Part shown: positions 30,444 through 41,494 of the stretch, piece by piece
Layout of the letters: every line of letters begins with the position of its first letter
How positions within the stretch are numbered: position 1 is the first letter of the stretch
NCBI GenBank assembly: GCA_033065855.1
Contig: JAVXUO010000058.1
Span: 28,503-92,502 of the forward strand
Length of the DNA stretch: 64,000 nucleotides
DNA from: Escallonia rubra
Taxonomy: Eukaryota > Streptophyta > Magnoliopsida > Escalloniales > Escalloniaceae
Reading direction: 5' to 3'
Notes under the pieces: generated by a model
Database searches by the model: none
The model's input: only the letters and a program-made list of their open reading frames with translations
What the model was told of the DNA's origin: nothing
Position numbers and translations under genes: made by a program

Positions 30444-32180
30444 TGTAGGATTTCACAGTGTTCAAAACACGCAGCGGAAGGACTAAAAAGCAATCCAGCT
30501 TTAGATTACATTACATGGAATCACGTTCTTGATAAAAAACAATTTCTTCGATTATATGAAGACTCTATGTCTATCCACACCGAGTCAAATTCTTGCTGTC
30601 AACCCTTTGGAAAAGAGAATCCTCGAAGAACTTGAAGAAATTTTAAACCAAAATATCCTTCTTGGTTCAAAATTCAGGGACTAGAAATAACACTCATGTG
30701 TTATATAACTTTTTTCGGTTGCATTTTCTTTAGAAACGAAATTGCATATTTCATCTTCTTTACCAAAAATTGCAAGAGAGCACTCTCTTATATATATATG
30801 TATACTTGCACATATCTTGTCCACAAAATTAGGCTTAATATGTGCGAGTGTATATTGTTGACTATCAAGCAATTAGTCTCCTATTCAAAGTAGGAAACCT
30901 TTCCTTATAATCACACGTTGACAAATATCAAGCCCTTAATTTTGGGACTTAATTTCAACCGAAACTCCCTCTTATTTCTCTTGAGATATTGACACATATC
31001 TTGTCAATATTTATTCCCTATTCCAAAATAGGAAATTCTCGAATTTGTCTCCAATATTTATTATACTCTTGGTGCTAGCAAAGAATATAATAATATTCCA
31101 TCTGAATCAAAAATATATTTATTTTGATAAAATTAAATTCACCAATTTAATCATCAAATAATAAATTAAATGATCCATTAGCAAAGATTAGAACACTCGT
31201 TAGTGTGCGACCCCATAGGTTCAATACTAAGCCGGTAGTAAATTAGTCGAACCAATTTACCAATCAAGGTTGGCGTCTAGCAACACTCCTTAACGACCGG
31301 ATAGCATGAAGTAATATCTTTTACTCTTAAGAACCTTAAGAAGAATATATATAATGTTTCCTTCCATTTTTGCAGCTCCGGGTTAACCCTAGGATATGGT
31401 TTAACTGTCAAATCCCAATAGGTCACCAACTATGCTTCAAGTCAATTATAATCGACTAGTGAATGACATAAGAAACTCATTTTCTTGGTTCATTCATTTG
31501 CCTTGGCCAAGGTCTTAATCTAGTCATTATAATTAATATCATCATAGAGCTCAAACTCATTACCAAAAGTTAATGGATTCCTTCTTGATTAATCATGAAT
31601 TCTACAAGTATTTAATCATACCCAATATCCATTCAACTATCACCCTCGGGCATTAAGTGTCCGGAATCATAGTACGATAAATATCTTGTTAATTAACATG
31701 ACGATCTCAGGTCAAAGGAAACTCTTACACCATGTTCCTCATGAGAATATCCTATTGACAGTTTAATGGTAATTTTAACCATTAAGAATTCTCAATTGAG
31801 TCGGTTCAATAATCATATCTCCATATGCATCATCTATATATGTAATTTAGTAAATGAGATCAACTAATCTCCATCCTATAGAGACCATCACATATATATT
31901 GATCTATCTGGATCATCAATGTCCTATTCTTAATGATCCTACGATCAAGAACAATTTAGATTAAATAGTAAAAGATTTGACTCTCACTATCATGATCCTT
32001 ATCATGATGTCAAGTCTCTAAATTTAATCAAGGACAATATCATATTAGTCAAATTATCAAATAATAAATATGATAATAAGATAACGAATGCCATTTAGTA
32101 ATCAAAACATATTGATTACAAGGTGTCCAAATCATTACATGAGACATTGGATCTTGGGCATATTAATTCCATCCCCAACA
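30444..32180 (-). repeat. Copia-B 3' LTR
   Basis: 1737 bp. In plus orientation it begins TGTAGGATTTCACAG and ends CCATCCCCAACA. It differs from the other LTR by scattered substitutions (for example TTTCACAGTGTTCAAAAC against TTGCACAGTGTTCATAAC), so the insertion is not very recent. Confidence 0.92.
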
Positions 32181-32194
32181 ATCTCCCACTTGCA

Positions 32195-34003
32195 CTAGAG
32201 CCAATTGGTCATGTATTTCATTCCCAATTTCCACTTGTGCTTGTCAAACTCCTTTGCACCAAGTGCTTTAGTGAATGGATCTGCTGCATTTTCCTTTCCA
32301 TCAACCTTTTGAATTCTGATGTCTCCACATTCAATGATTTCTCTTATCAAGTGATACCGCCGCAAGACATGTTTGGATTTTTGATGTGATCTTGGCTCTT
32401 TTGCTTGAGCAATAGCTCCAGTATTGTCGCACAATAATGGAACTGATTCTTCTATTGAAGGAACCACACTAAGTTCAGATATGAACTTTTTCATCCAGAC
32501 TGCTTCTTTTGCTGCTTCAGAAGCTGCAATGTATTCTGCTTCAGTCACCGAATCAGCTACAGTAGCCTGTTTGGAACTTTTCGAACTCACCGCACCACCA
32601 TTTAAGGTGAAAACATAACCAGAAATAGATTTGCTATCATCCTTGTCTGATGCAAAACTTGCATCAGTATAACCTTCTATTTTTAAATCAGAATCTCCAT
32701 AAATAAGGAATTGGTCTTTAGTTCTTCTCAAGTACTTAAGAATGGTTTTAACCACTTTCCAATGTTCCTCACCTGGATCTGCCTGGTATCGACTAGTTAC
32801 ACCTAGTGCATAAGCGACATCTGGACGTGTACAAGTCATGGTGTACATGATAGCTCCCACTGCGTTAGCGTATGGGATTCTATTCATGCGTTCTCTCTCT
32901 TTAGGGGTTTTAGGACAATCCTCCCTACTGAGAGTAATTCCGGTGCCTATCGGTAGATAGCCTCTTTTGGAATTATCCATGTTATACATCTTTAAGATGG
33001 TATCGATGTACATAGATTGGGATAGTCCAAGCATCTTCTTAGATCTATCTCTATAGATCTTTATTCCCAATATATAAGCTGCTTCTCCCAAATCTTTCAT
33101 GGAGAATTGTTCAGATAGCCAAATCTTTGTATTTTGTAATGCCGGTATATCATTCCCAATGAGTAATATATCGTCAACATATAATACCAAGAAAATAATT
33201 GCACTCCCACTAACCTTTTTGTACACACAAGGTTCTTCTTCGCATCTAACAAAATCAAACTTTTTGACTGCCTTGTTAAAGCGAATATTCCAACTTCTAG
33301 AAGCTTGCTTTAGTCCATAGATGGATCGTTGCAGCTTACAAACTTTATTATGATCAGGTAGGGATATGAAACCTTCAGGTTGTGTCATGTACACATCCTC
33401 TTCAAGCTCACCATTAAGGAAAGCAGTCTTCACATCCATTTGTCATATTTCATAATCATAGTATGCTGCTATAGCAAGTAGAATCCGAATTGATTTAAGC
33501 ATTGCCACTGGAGAGAAAGTTTCGTCAAAGTCAATTCCTTCTTTTTGACGATATCCCTTGGCAACAAGACGGGCTTTATATGTTTCCACCATTCCGTCTG
33601 CTCCAATCTTTTTCTTGAAAACCCATTTACAGCCAATAGGTTTTATATCCTTCGAAGCTTCAACCAAAGTCCATACTTTGTTGACCTTCATGGATTCCAT
33701 TTCAGATTCCATGGCTTTTTGCCACTTCTCATGGTTTGAACTTTGTATGGCCTCTTCATATGTCTTAGGGTCATCATCATTATGATCATCCTTATTTGAC
33801 GCATCATCTTGCACCATTAAGTTTAATCTATTTGGTGCATGATGTGCACGGGCAGACCTTCTAAGAGGTTCATGTACAGTCAGTTCACCTTGTATTGGAT
33901 TTGGTTGTTGTAGTACTGGTTCTAAAACCTGTTCATTAACCTGTTCTTGAACCGTAATTGGTTCTTGAACATCAACCACTGAAGATGACAACCTCCTTGT
34001 CAA
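32195..34003 (-). pseudogene. Copia-B reverse transcriptase and RNase H, split by an in-frame TGA
   Basis: The upstream part (34003-33443) holds [34 protein letters not shown] and ETFSPVA. It ends at TGA (33443-33445), where the family has Trp before [12 protein letters not shown]. The same frame resumes and runs to 32195 with CKLQRSIYGLKQASRSWN, the catalytic YVDDILLIG, GYTDASFASDKDDSKS, TEAEYIAASEAAKEA and ADPFTKAL. The 414-codon second half is otherwise uninterrupted, so this part is only lightly decayed. Confidence 0.9.
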
Positions 34004-34134
34004 CTTTAGAACATCCAGTAAAGGTTGCTCAACTTGGATCTCACAATCCTGAGCTTGTGTTGGTTCATCAATTTCTTGAATTTCATCAAGTTCTATTCCT
34101 TCACCATGATTTCCTTCAAAAAGAAATTCTCTTT

Positions 34135-35877
34135 CTAAAAAAGTAGCTCATCTTGCCACAAAGACTTTATGGTCAGGAGGGTGAAAGAAATAATATCCCA
34201 TTGTTTCTTTGGGATACCCAATAAACCTACACTTATTAGACCTTGCTTCAAGCTTGTCTGCTTGCATTCTCTTAACATAAGCTGTGCAACCCCAAACTTT
34301 AATATGTTTAGACTTGGTTTACGTCCTTTCCATATCTCATATGGTGTTGTAGAGACTGATTTTTTGGGAACTTTATTTAACAAATATGCTGCTGTTTCTA
34401 AAGCATAACCCCATAAATATATTGGAAGATCAGTGAACCCCATCATGGATCTTACCATATCTAATAAGGTTCGATTCCTTCTCTCAGATACACCATTATG
34501 TTGTGGTGTTTTTGGAGGTGTCCACTGTGAGAGAATCCCATTCTCTTTAAGATATTCAAGAAAATCATCACTAAGATACTCTCCTCCTCTATCGGATCTT
34601 AGTATTTTGATACTTTTACCAATTTGCTTTAAAACTTCACTACGGAATCTTTTGAACATTTCAAATGACTCAGATTTGTGTTTCATAAGATACACGAAAC
34701 CATATCTAGACATATCGTCAGTGAAAGTGATAAAGTAAGAATATCCTCCTCTGGCTTGAATTCTCATGGGCCCACAAACATCTGTATGAATTAATCCCAA
34801 TAATTCAGCAGCTCTTTCTCCGCTTCCAATAAACGGAGATTTGGTCAATTTTCCTTTTAGACAAGATTCACAAGTTGGATATGATTCATAATCATAATGG
34901 TCAAGGTAACGTTCCTTGTGCAACTTGTAAATTCTTTTCTCTCCAATATGACCAAGCCTACAATGCCAAAGGTATGTTTGATTTACTTGATTGTTTCTTT
35001 TTCTCTTAAGACTAGAAACATGCATAATCGAATTAGCATTCACATCATGTAAGACATAAATACCATGTTGGAGATAACCATTCACATATAGATCATCATT
35101 ATGATAAATAGAGCAAATATTATTATTGAAAACAATGCGAAAACCACGCTTGTCCAACATAGAAATTGAAATTATGTTCGAAACAAATTTTGGAACGCAA
35201 TAGCAATTTTCCAACATAAGTAGTTTGCCGGTAGGCAACATTAGAGAAATTGATCCTACAGCTAGAGCTGCAACATTTGCACCGTTTCCAACTTGAAGAT
35301 TAATTTCTCCTTTCTTCAACTTTCTACTTATCTGTAGTCCCTGCAACATATTGCTGATATTAAAACTACTGCCAGTATCTAATACCCATAGTGAAGTATC
35401 AATATTAGTTAAAGAAATCATGAAAATATCTTTCATTAAAGTCTTACCTTGTTTCTTATCCTTCAGAGATGCAAGATACTCCTTACAGTTTCTCTTCCAA
35501 TGACCTTTCTTCTTACAGAAGAAACATTCAGCATCTGTTTGGTCAACTTTACCCTCTTTGCTCTTTGGTTTGGTCACACCACCCTTAGGCGCAGTAGGTT
35601 TCTTTTTGAACTTTTTCTTACCCTTAACCTTCCTTTTAGAGGAGTTGCCAACTATCATAACGGTTCCTTTCTTTTTCTCAGATGTTATTTGATTCTCATA
35701 ATCAATCAACATATTGAGCATCTCATGAAGATCACAACTCATTTTATTCATGTTAAAATTAACAATGAATTGTGAAAAAGACTCAGGAAGTGACTGCAAG
35801 ATCAAATCTTGAGAAAGCTCTTTGCCAAGTATGCACCCTAACTTCTGAAGTTGTTCAATAAGATCAATCATCTTCAA
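34135..35877 (-). pseudogene. Copia-B gag C-terminus, protease and integrase
   Basis: A 580-codon open frame. In order it has a gag helical part (LNMLIDYENQI), a zinc knuckle CFFCKKKGHWKRNC, the protease motif LDTGSSFNISNM, the pre-integrase zinc site LWHCRLGHIGEKR with CESCLKGK, and the integrase core with LIHTDVCGPM, TFTDDMSRYG, ILRSDRGGEYLS and NGVSERRNRTLLDM. The catalytic D, D and E positions are present. The frame ends early after LKFGVAQLMLRECKQ because of a shift near 34250. The remaining integrase tail continues in another frame. Confidence 0.9.
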
Positions 35878-36269
35878 AACATGGGGCCAACTTGAGAGTT
35901 CTCAGTCAATATGTCTCTAAATAAAGTCTTAGATAGCTGGTATCTAGCTGTCCTGCTTTGCCCACCATACATCTTCTTAAGATGTTCGATGATTTGAGGT
36001 GGATCCATATCCTGATGTTGCCTTTGAAGTTCAGAACCCATAGATGCCAAAATGATGCATTTAGCAGTAAGACATTGTTCCAAGTACTTCTGATAAGCCT
36101 CGGTTGCTGGAGCATCATCTAAGGATGGGGCTTCTTTAGTAGGCTTATCAATCACATCAATAAGCTTCTCATGCATGAGAACAATTCTCAAATTTCTATA
36201 CCAGTCATCAAAATTTGCTCCAACCAGTTTGCTGGTATCAAGTATACCGCGCAGTGATAAAGTAGACAT
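35874..36269 (-). pseudogene. Copia-B gag, N-terminal part
   Basis: The natural start is probably the ATG at 36269 (MSTLSLRGILDTSKLVGANF), which aligns with the usual start of plant copia gag, rather than an upstream ATG at 36314. The frame contains NFDDWYRNLRIVLMHEKL, then YGGQSRTARYQLSK, and stops at 35874. A single-base loss near 35884 separates it from the continuation that begins KMIDLIEQLQ. Confidence 0.85.
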
Positions 36270-36314
36270 ATTGAGAAATCTAAGAAAAGAAAACACGATA
36301 ACGTGAGAACACAT

Positions 36315-37439
36315 AAAAATTATGGACTTCTATCAAAATGATATTTCCACCAATTAATCAAACTACATTACACCCTCATAGTAGTTCTTGAAATCTCTAT
36401 TTCTTTAAGTGGAGTTAAGGAATTCTCTAATAATATGAATGAGCCCCTTGGTTGTCAAGTCGTTTCTCATACACATTTTAAAGATATGTACTCTTACCAA
36501 TTATATTCTCATATAACTTCCATAAATAGCTCCATACCACATAGTCCTCTGGTTGTCAGATCGTTCCTATTGATATAGTTGAGCTTAACCATCTCTATGA
36601 CAAAGAATTAATTAAATTTCATACTCCCTGGGTAGTCCAGGCCTATAGTACAAATTTTAATAATCCTTTTCATATATGCATCATATGCAATAAATAAATT
36701 TATTGTATCCTTGAACTACAAGTTTCCTGGTTATCAGGCCACTCCTTGTAAACAAGAAATAAATATGATTTTTTATCTTGATGGAAAAGCTATAGAATAA
36801 AATATCTTATATTTCATTCTTTAAAACTCAATTTTCAGTGGGAGGGAATCATTATTAAAATAGCTTTAATAACACTGTGTGATCTTATCACTGGAAGAAA
36901 AATGTTGAATTAGGTTCAAATTTTCCACATGCAATTAGCCCAAAAGTTAATTACATCATATGTAGCAAATAATTCAAAATTATATAAACAACATATGTAC
37001 GTGTACAATAAATCATAATTCAACATGTCACTAACTTATTCTATACATCACATGTATCCTTACATCACAAAAAATTGAATTCATAAAATTAGTATAATCC
37101 CAAAAATAGTTATTGAGTTAGGATCACATCCTAATTTTTCAGACTCATGATGGATACACATTCCAAACAATAGTCCTAATGAACATGCAGTTTCTGGTTC
37201 ATTTTGGAGACATCAGATGCAATCTTAAGCCTTTACTCTAGAATGACGTGTCTTACATGCATATAAAATCACATATCCATTTTATTCAACAATAAACCAC
37301 ATTCTAGGATAACCTCATATACATCAATTACGTCAATACGCAAATTATCTTAAAAATTATAATGCTACTCTAGGAATCAAGATTCTAATAGCAACAATCT
37401 ATAATTTCATGAATAGTAATTTAAATGCAAAAAACCATG
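36315..37439 (-). other. Copia-B untranslated leader with four imperfect repeats
   Basis: 1.1 kb between the primer-binding site and gag with no open frame. Four related motifs of the type CCT-GGTTGTCAGATCGTTCC occur at about 36446-36463, 36546-36567, 36626-36644 and 36726-36745, spaced 80-100 bp. They may be structured RNA or packaging-related; that is inference only. Confidence 0.6.
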
Positions 37440-37451
37440 CTCTGATACCAT

Positions 37452-39185
37452 TGAAGGATTGCACAGTGTTCATAACACGCAGTGGAAGGACTAAAAAGCA
37501 ATCCAGCCTTAGATTACATTACCTGGAAGCAGGTTCTTGATGCAAAAATCTCTTCGAATATACGAAGACTCTATGTGTATCCACACCGAGTCAAATCTTT
37601 GCTCTCGACCCTTTGAAAGAAAAAGAATCCTCGGAGAACTTGAAGAAATTTTAAACCAAAAAATCCTTTTGGTCCAAAATTTTGGGACTAGAAATAACAC
37701 TCCTGTGTTATATAACCTTTATCGGTTGCATTTTCTTTCGAAACGAAATTGCATATTTCATATACACTTAATGAAAATGCAAGAGAACACTCTCTTATAT
37801 ATATGTATACTTGCACATATCTTGTCCACAAAATTAGGCTTAATATGTGCGAGTGCATATTGTTGATTATCAAGCAATTAGTCTCCTATTCAAAATAGGA
37901 AATCTTTCCTTATAATCACACGTTGACATATATCAAGTCCTTAATTTTGGGACTTAATTTCAACCGAAATTCCCTCTTATTTCTCTTGAGATATTGACAC
38001 ATATCTTGTCAATATTTATTCCCTATTCCAAAATAGGAAATTTCCGAATTTTTCTCCAATATTTATTATACTCTTGGTGCTAGCAAAGAATATAATAATA
38101 TTCCATCTGAATCAAAAATATATTTATTTTGATAAAATTAAATTCACCAATTTAATCATCAAATAATAAATTAAATGATCCATTAGCAAAGATTAGAACA
38201 CTCGTTAGTGTGCGACCCCATAGGTTCAATACTAAGCCGGTAGTAAATTAGTCGAACCAATTTACCAATCAAGGTTGGCGTCTAGCAACACTCCTTAACG
38301 ACCGGATAGCATGAAGTAATATCTTTTACTCTTAAGAACCTTAAGAAGAATATATATAATGTTTCCTTCCATTTTTACAGCTCCGGGTTAACCCTAGGAT
38401 ATGGTTTAACTGTCAAATCCCAATAGGTCACCAATTATGCTTCAAGTCAATTATAATCGACTAGTGAATGACATAAGAAACTCATTTTCTTCATTCATTC
38501 ATTTGCCTTGGCCAAGGTCTTAATCTAGTCATTATAATTAATATCATCATAGAGCTCAAACTCATCACCAAAAGTTAATGGATTCCTTCTTGATTAATCA
38601 TGAATTCTACAAGTATTTAATCATACCCAATATCCATTCAACTATCACCCTCGGGCATTAGGTGTCCGGAATCAAAGTACGATAAATATCTTGTTAATTA
38701 ACATGACGATCTCAGGTCAAAGGAAACTCTTACACCATGTTTCTCATGAGAATATCCTATTGACAGTTTAATGGTAATTTTAACCATTAAGAATTCTCAA
38801 TTGAGTCGGTTCAATAATCATATCTCCATATGCATCATCTATATATGTAATTTAGTAAATGAGATCAACTAATCTCCATCCTATAGAGACCATCACATAT
38901 ATATTGATCTATCTGGACCATCAATGTCTTATTCTTAATGATCCCACGATCAAGAACAATTTAGATTAAATAGTAAAAGATTTTACTCTCACTATCATGA
39001 TCCTTATCATGATATCAAGTCTCTAAATTTAATCAAGGACAATATCATATTAGTCAAATTATCAAATAATAAATATGATAATAATATAACGAATGCCATT
39101 TAGTAATCAAAACATATTGATTACAAGGTGTCCAAATCATTACATGAGACATTGGATCTTGGGCATATTAATTCCATCCCCAACA
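37452..39185 (-). repeat. Copia-B 5' LTR
   Basis: 1734 bp. In plus orientation it begins TGAAGGATTGCACAG and ends CCATCCCCAACA at the exact point where F-box coding sequence begins. On the minus strand this is the promoter-bearing LTR for the gag-pol frames. Confidence 0.92.
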
Positions 39186-40184
39186 CTTGCTGCTTCTAAC
39201 AACCCATGTGGGCATTTGCTTGTTCAATCCCTGGACACGCAAGTGCAAGCCCTTGCCTGTTATGATCTATTTTGGGCTTCCCTTAAAGTTATTTGGCTTA
39301 GGGTTTGATTCCATTAATGATGATTACAAAGTGATTGCGATACTCCAGTATAAAATTCGTTGCCTTACCATTGTTTATAGCCTAAAGCCAAACTCGTGGC
39401 GAATGGCTCGAGATTGTCCTTATTACCTCCCTCGTGAACGGGTATTTAGCGTGTATGTTAAAGGGACTCTGCATAATGCATATGGCTTTGAGACGTATTT
39501 TCGATGAGGATTCGGCCTGTGTGATTGTTGCATTTGATGTTGATTTAGAGAAGTTTCGATTGGTGTCGCAACCTGAATTCTCGGACAAGAATGTCCTTGA
39601 CATGAATCTGGTGGTGTTGGGAGGATGCCTTTGTGCAATTGTTGCTTACAAAGAGCGAAGAGTTGAAATATGGGTGATGAAGGAGTATGGGATAAAGGAG
39701 TCATGGGCTAATTTGACGTCAGTTTCACTTGTGTTTGATGAGTCTAATGCTAGGTTACAGTTAAACCCTTTAGCTTATTCGAGGAGCGGGGATCAAGTCC
39801 TACAGAGTCACAATAACACAAGGCTTAGCTGGTACGACTTGGTGAAAATGGAATTTAGGAATGTCAAGGTTTGTGGTTTGCCTAGTTGGCTTTATGCTGG
39901 TGTTTGTGTAGAGAGCCTTGTTTCACTCAATGGCTATGGCGAAGAGTCAGAGACGTAAGTTTACATGATACTCGCACCATGTGACCTTGCTATCTCTTAT
40001 ACATAGCTTTTATGTGGCTAGTCTGGTATTATCTCTGCTTTCCATGCATGTTGGCTCTCTCCAGTTCACTAAAATGTGGTATTGACATTTTTTTTCCCTT
40101 GTTGTTCTTAGGGATGCTTTCTTCCTAAAGAATTACAAACTTGTGCGGCTTAAGAAAGCGCAGAATGTAAGGCAGCATTTCTAG
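39186..40184 (+). pseudogene. F-box protein gene with F-box-associated domain, 5' truncated and frameshifted
   Basis: The first recognisable codons, directly after the Copia-B LTR, read GICLFNPWTRKCKPLPVM, then LGFDSINDDYKVI. This is the signature of plant F-box-associated (FBA/kelch-like) interaction domains that choose substrates for SCF ubiquitin ligases. A frameshift at about 39490-39505 moves the reading to ALRRIFDEDSACVIVAFDV, EKFRLVSQPEF and GGCLCAIVAY through GYGEESET. A donor gtaagt at 39955 and an acceptor at 40111 join in phase to a last exon, 40112-40184, that ends VRLKKAQNVRQHF and TAG. The F-box itself is absent from the window. Truncation plus frameshift make it a pseudogene. 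Confidence 0.85.
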
Positions 40185-40533
40185 AGATGTCTAAAAAAAT
40201 TAAATCTTGAATAGGTGAGTTATACTTGGCTTGATCCCAGTAAATTTGGATCATTTTTATTAACTGCTTTCAATTTTGCAAACTTAGTTAGGTACGGTAA
40301 ATTTGAGACTTGTTTAGAATTTTCCCTTAAACCTGCTGTGTACTTGGATATCAAATTTTCCTGCATTTACTTGTTCTCTTAGTTTATCTGCTAAACATGA
40401 AAGAGTTAGTCTTCTGTGATTAATAAATGCATTGTTGATAATTGACACGAAGATGAATAAAACTGAAATGACTTTTAAATAGACATATACTTCTCCACTC
40501 TTGACATCAATCTACCAAAAACAGGTAGGTCAC
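40185..40533. other. Spacer between F-box pseudogene and NLR-1
   Basis: AT-rich DNA with no coding sequence recognised. It holds the 3' ends of two convergent genes, so untranslated regions of both are likely here. Confidence 0.5.
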
Positions 40534-40846
40534 TTACTCGATCAGCACGCCGTCTCTTCTGATGAAGGGAATATGTGCAATCTTATTCCACTCTGGCCCA
40601 CTTCCCTTGGCACATCGTGCTTCCAGCAAGGGGCAACCTTCTATAAGCAGATGTTCTAATTTGCTAAGGTGCTGCATCGCTTCCACAGAGGGCATCTTCG
40701 TCAGTTTGCTACACTCGCTAATAATCAGCCTCCGAAGAGATGAGAGATTGCCAAGCCACTCCGGGAGAGCCTCCAATCCATGGAAGAAGTATAAAGACAG
40801 TGCCTTCAAGGCATAGAGTTGCTCAAGTTGGACGGGCAGAGACTTG

Positions 40847-41475
40847 TGTTGTATTTTATGTGTGTTTCAAAACACACCTTGGCCCCCACTCCATTCAATT
40901 TCTCTTTGCTTGGATGTGGAGAAGCCACGGATGCTTCTTCTCTTGCTTTGGCTCCACACAAAGCCATTGCTTTGGCTCCAAGTCTTGAGCCTTTGGCTCC
41001 AAGACTTCACCTCCTCCTCTCCCTATAAATATGTGTCTCGGCCAAACACAAAAACACACACCTTCACTTGTTTCTTCCCACATCCGAGACACACACATGC
41101 ACTTCCTCTTTTATCACCCCAAAATTTCACTACAACACTTTAATATTTTAGTGTCGTGATATTTTGATATTAATTGAGTCGTGGAAGAGGAAAGTCAAGA
41201 GGGTCTGTTGAAGTCTCCGTTGCATATGCGTGCAAATGGGGATAGTACTATAGACTAATCCTGGGGGTTGCGTGCTGTGAAGCCCATCGCATCGAGCCAT
41301 TGGTTCCGGGGAGCGCGAATCAACCTTTTAGGACAAAGCCTCGGCTTGATTCTATAGTTTGGTGAGATTGTTTTAATGTATTTTGTAACGTAATATTATT
41401 TATATTGTATCTTGATTTTGTGTAAGAAAGTGCGATTCTGCTCCAAAAATGATTTAAACGGATTTATATCCAACA
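40847..41475 (+). repeat. Copia-C 5' LTR
   Basis: 629 bp. It holds an 18-bp palindrome at 40860-40877, three copies of CTTTGGCTCCA at 40946, 40970 and 40991, and a TATA box. Confidence 0.96.
41024..41030 (+). promoter_or_regulatory. Probable TATA box of Copia-C 5' LTR
   Basis: TATAAAT in a CT-rich context (CTCTCCCTATAAATATG), just downstream of the three CTTTGGCTCCA repeats. This is where the LTR promoter is expected. The same motif lies at 46205-46211 in the 3' LTR. Confidence 0.65.
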
Positions 41476-41494
41476 TTCTAAAAGGTTGATTAAA

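Larger units (their letters stand above)
30444..39185 (-). mobile_element. Copia-B: Ty1/copia LTR retrotransposon, near complete, inactive
   Basis: LTRs are 30444-32180 (3' in element sense) and 37452-39185 (5'), about 1.74 kb each and closely similar, bounded by TG and CA. The primer site TGGTATCAGAGC (complement of 37439-37450) directly follows the 5' LTR. A purine tract (complement of 32181-32193) precedes the 3' LTR. The inner 5.27 kb holds a 1.1-kb leader, gag, zinc knuckle, protease, integrase, reverse transcriptase and RNase H on the minus strand. Frames are broken by at least one 1-nt deletion, one in-frame TGA and a shift near 34250. Flanking 5-mers GTTGA and CTTGC match only in the middle. 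Confidence 0.92.

Noticed and set aside
33099-33320. Plus-strand frames opposite Copia-B
   Set aside because: Antisense of reverse transcriptase; no independent motif.
40844-41143. A 99-codon frame also present at 45953-46324
   Set aside because: Both lie in the two LTR copies of Copia-C, so the repetition reflects the LTR and not a gene family.
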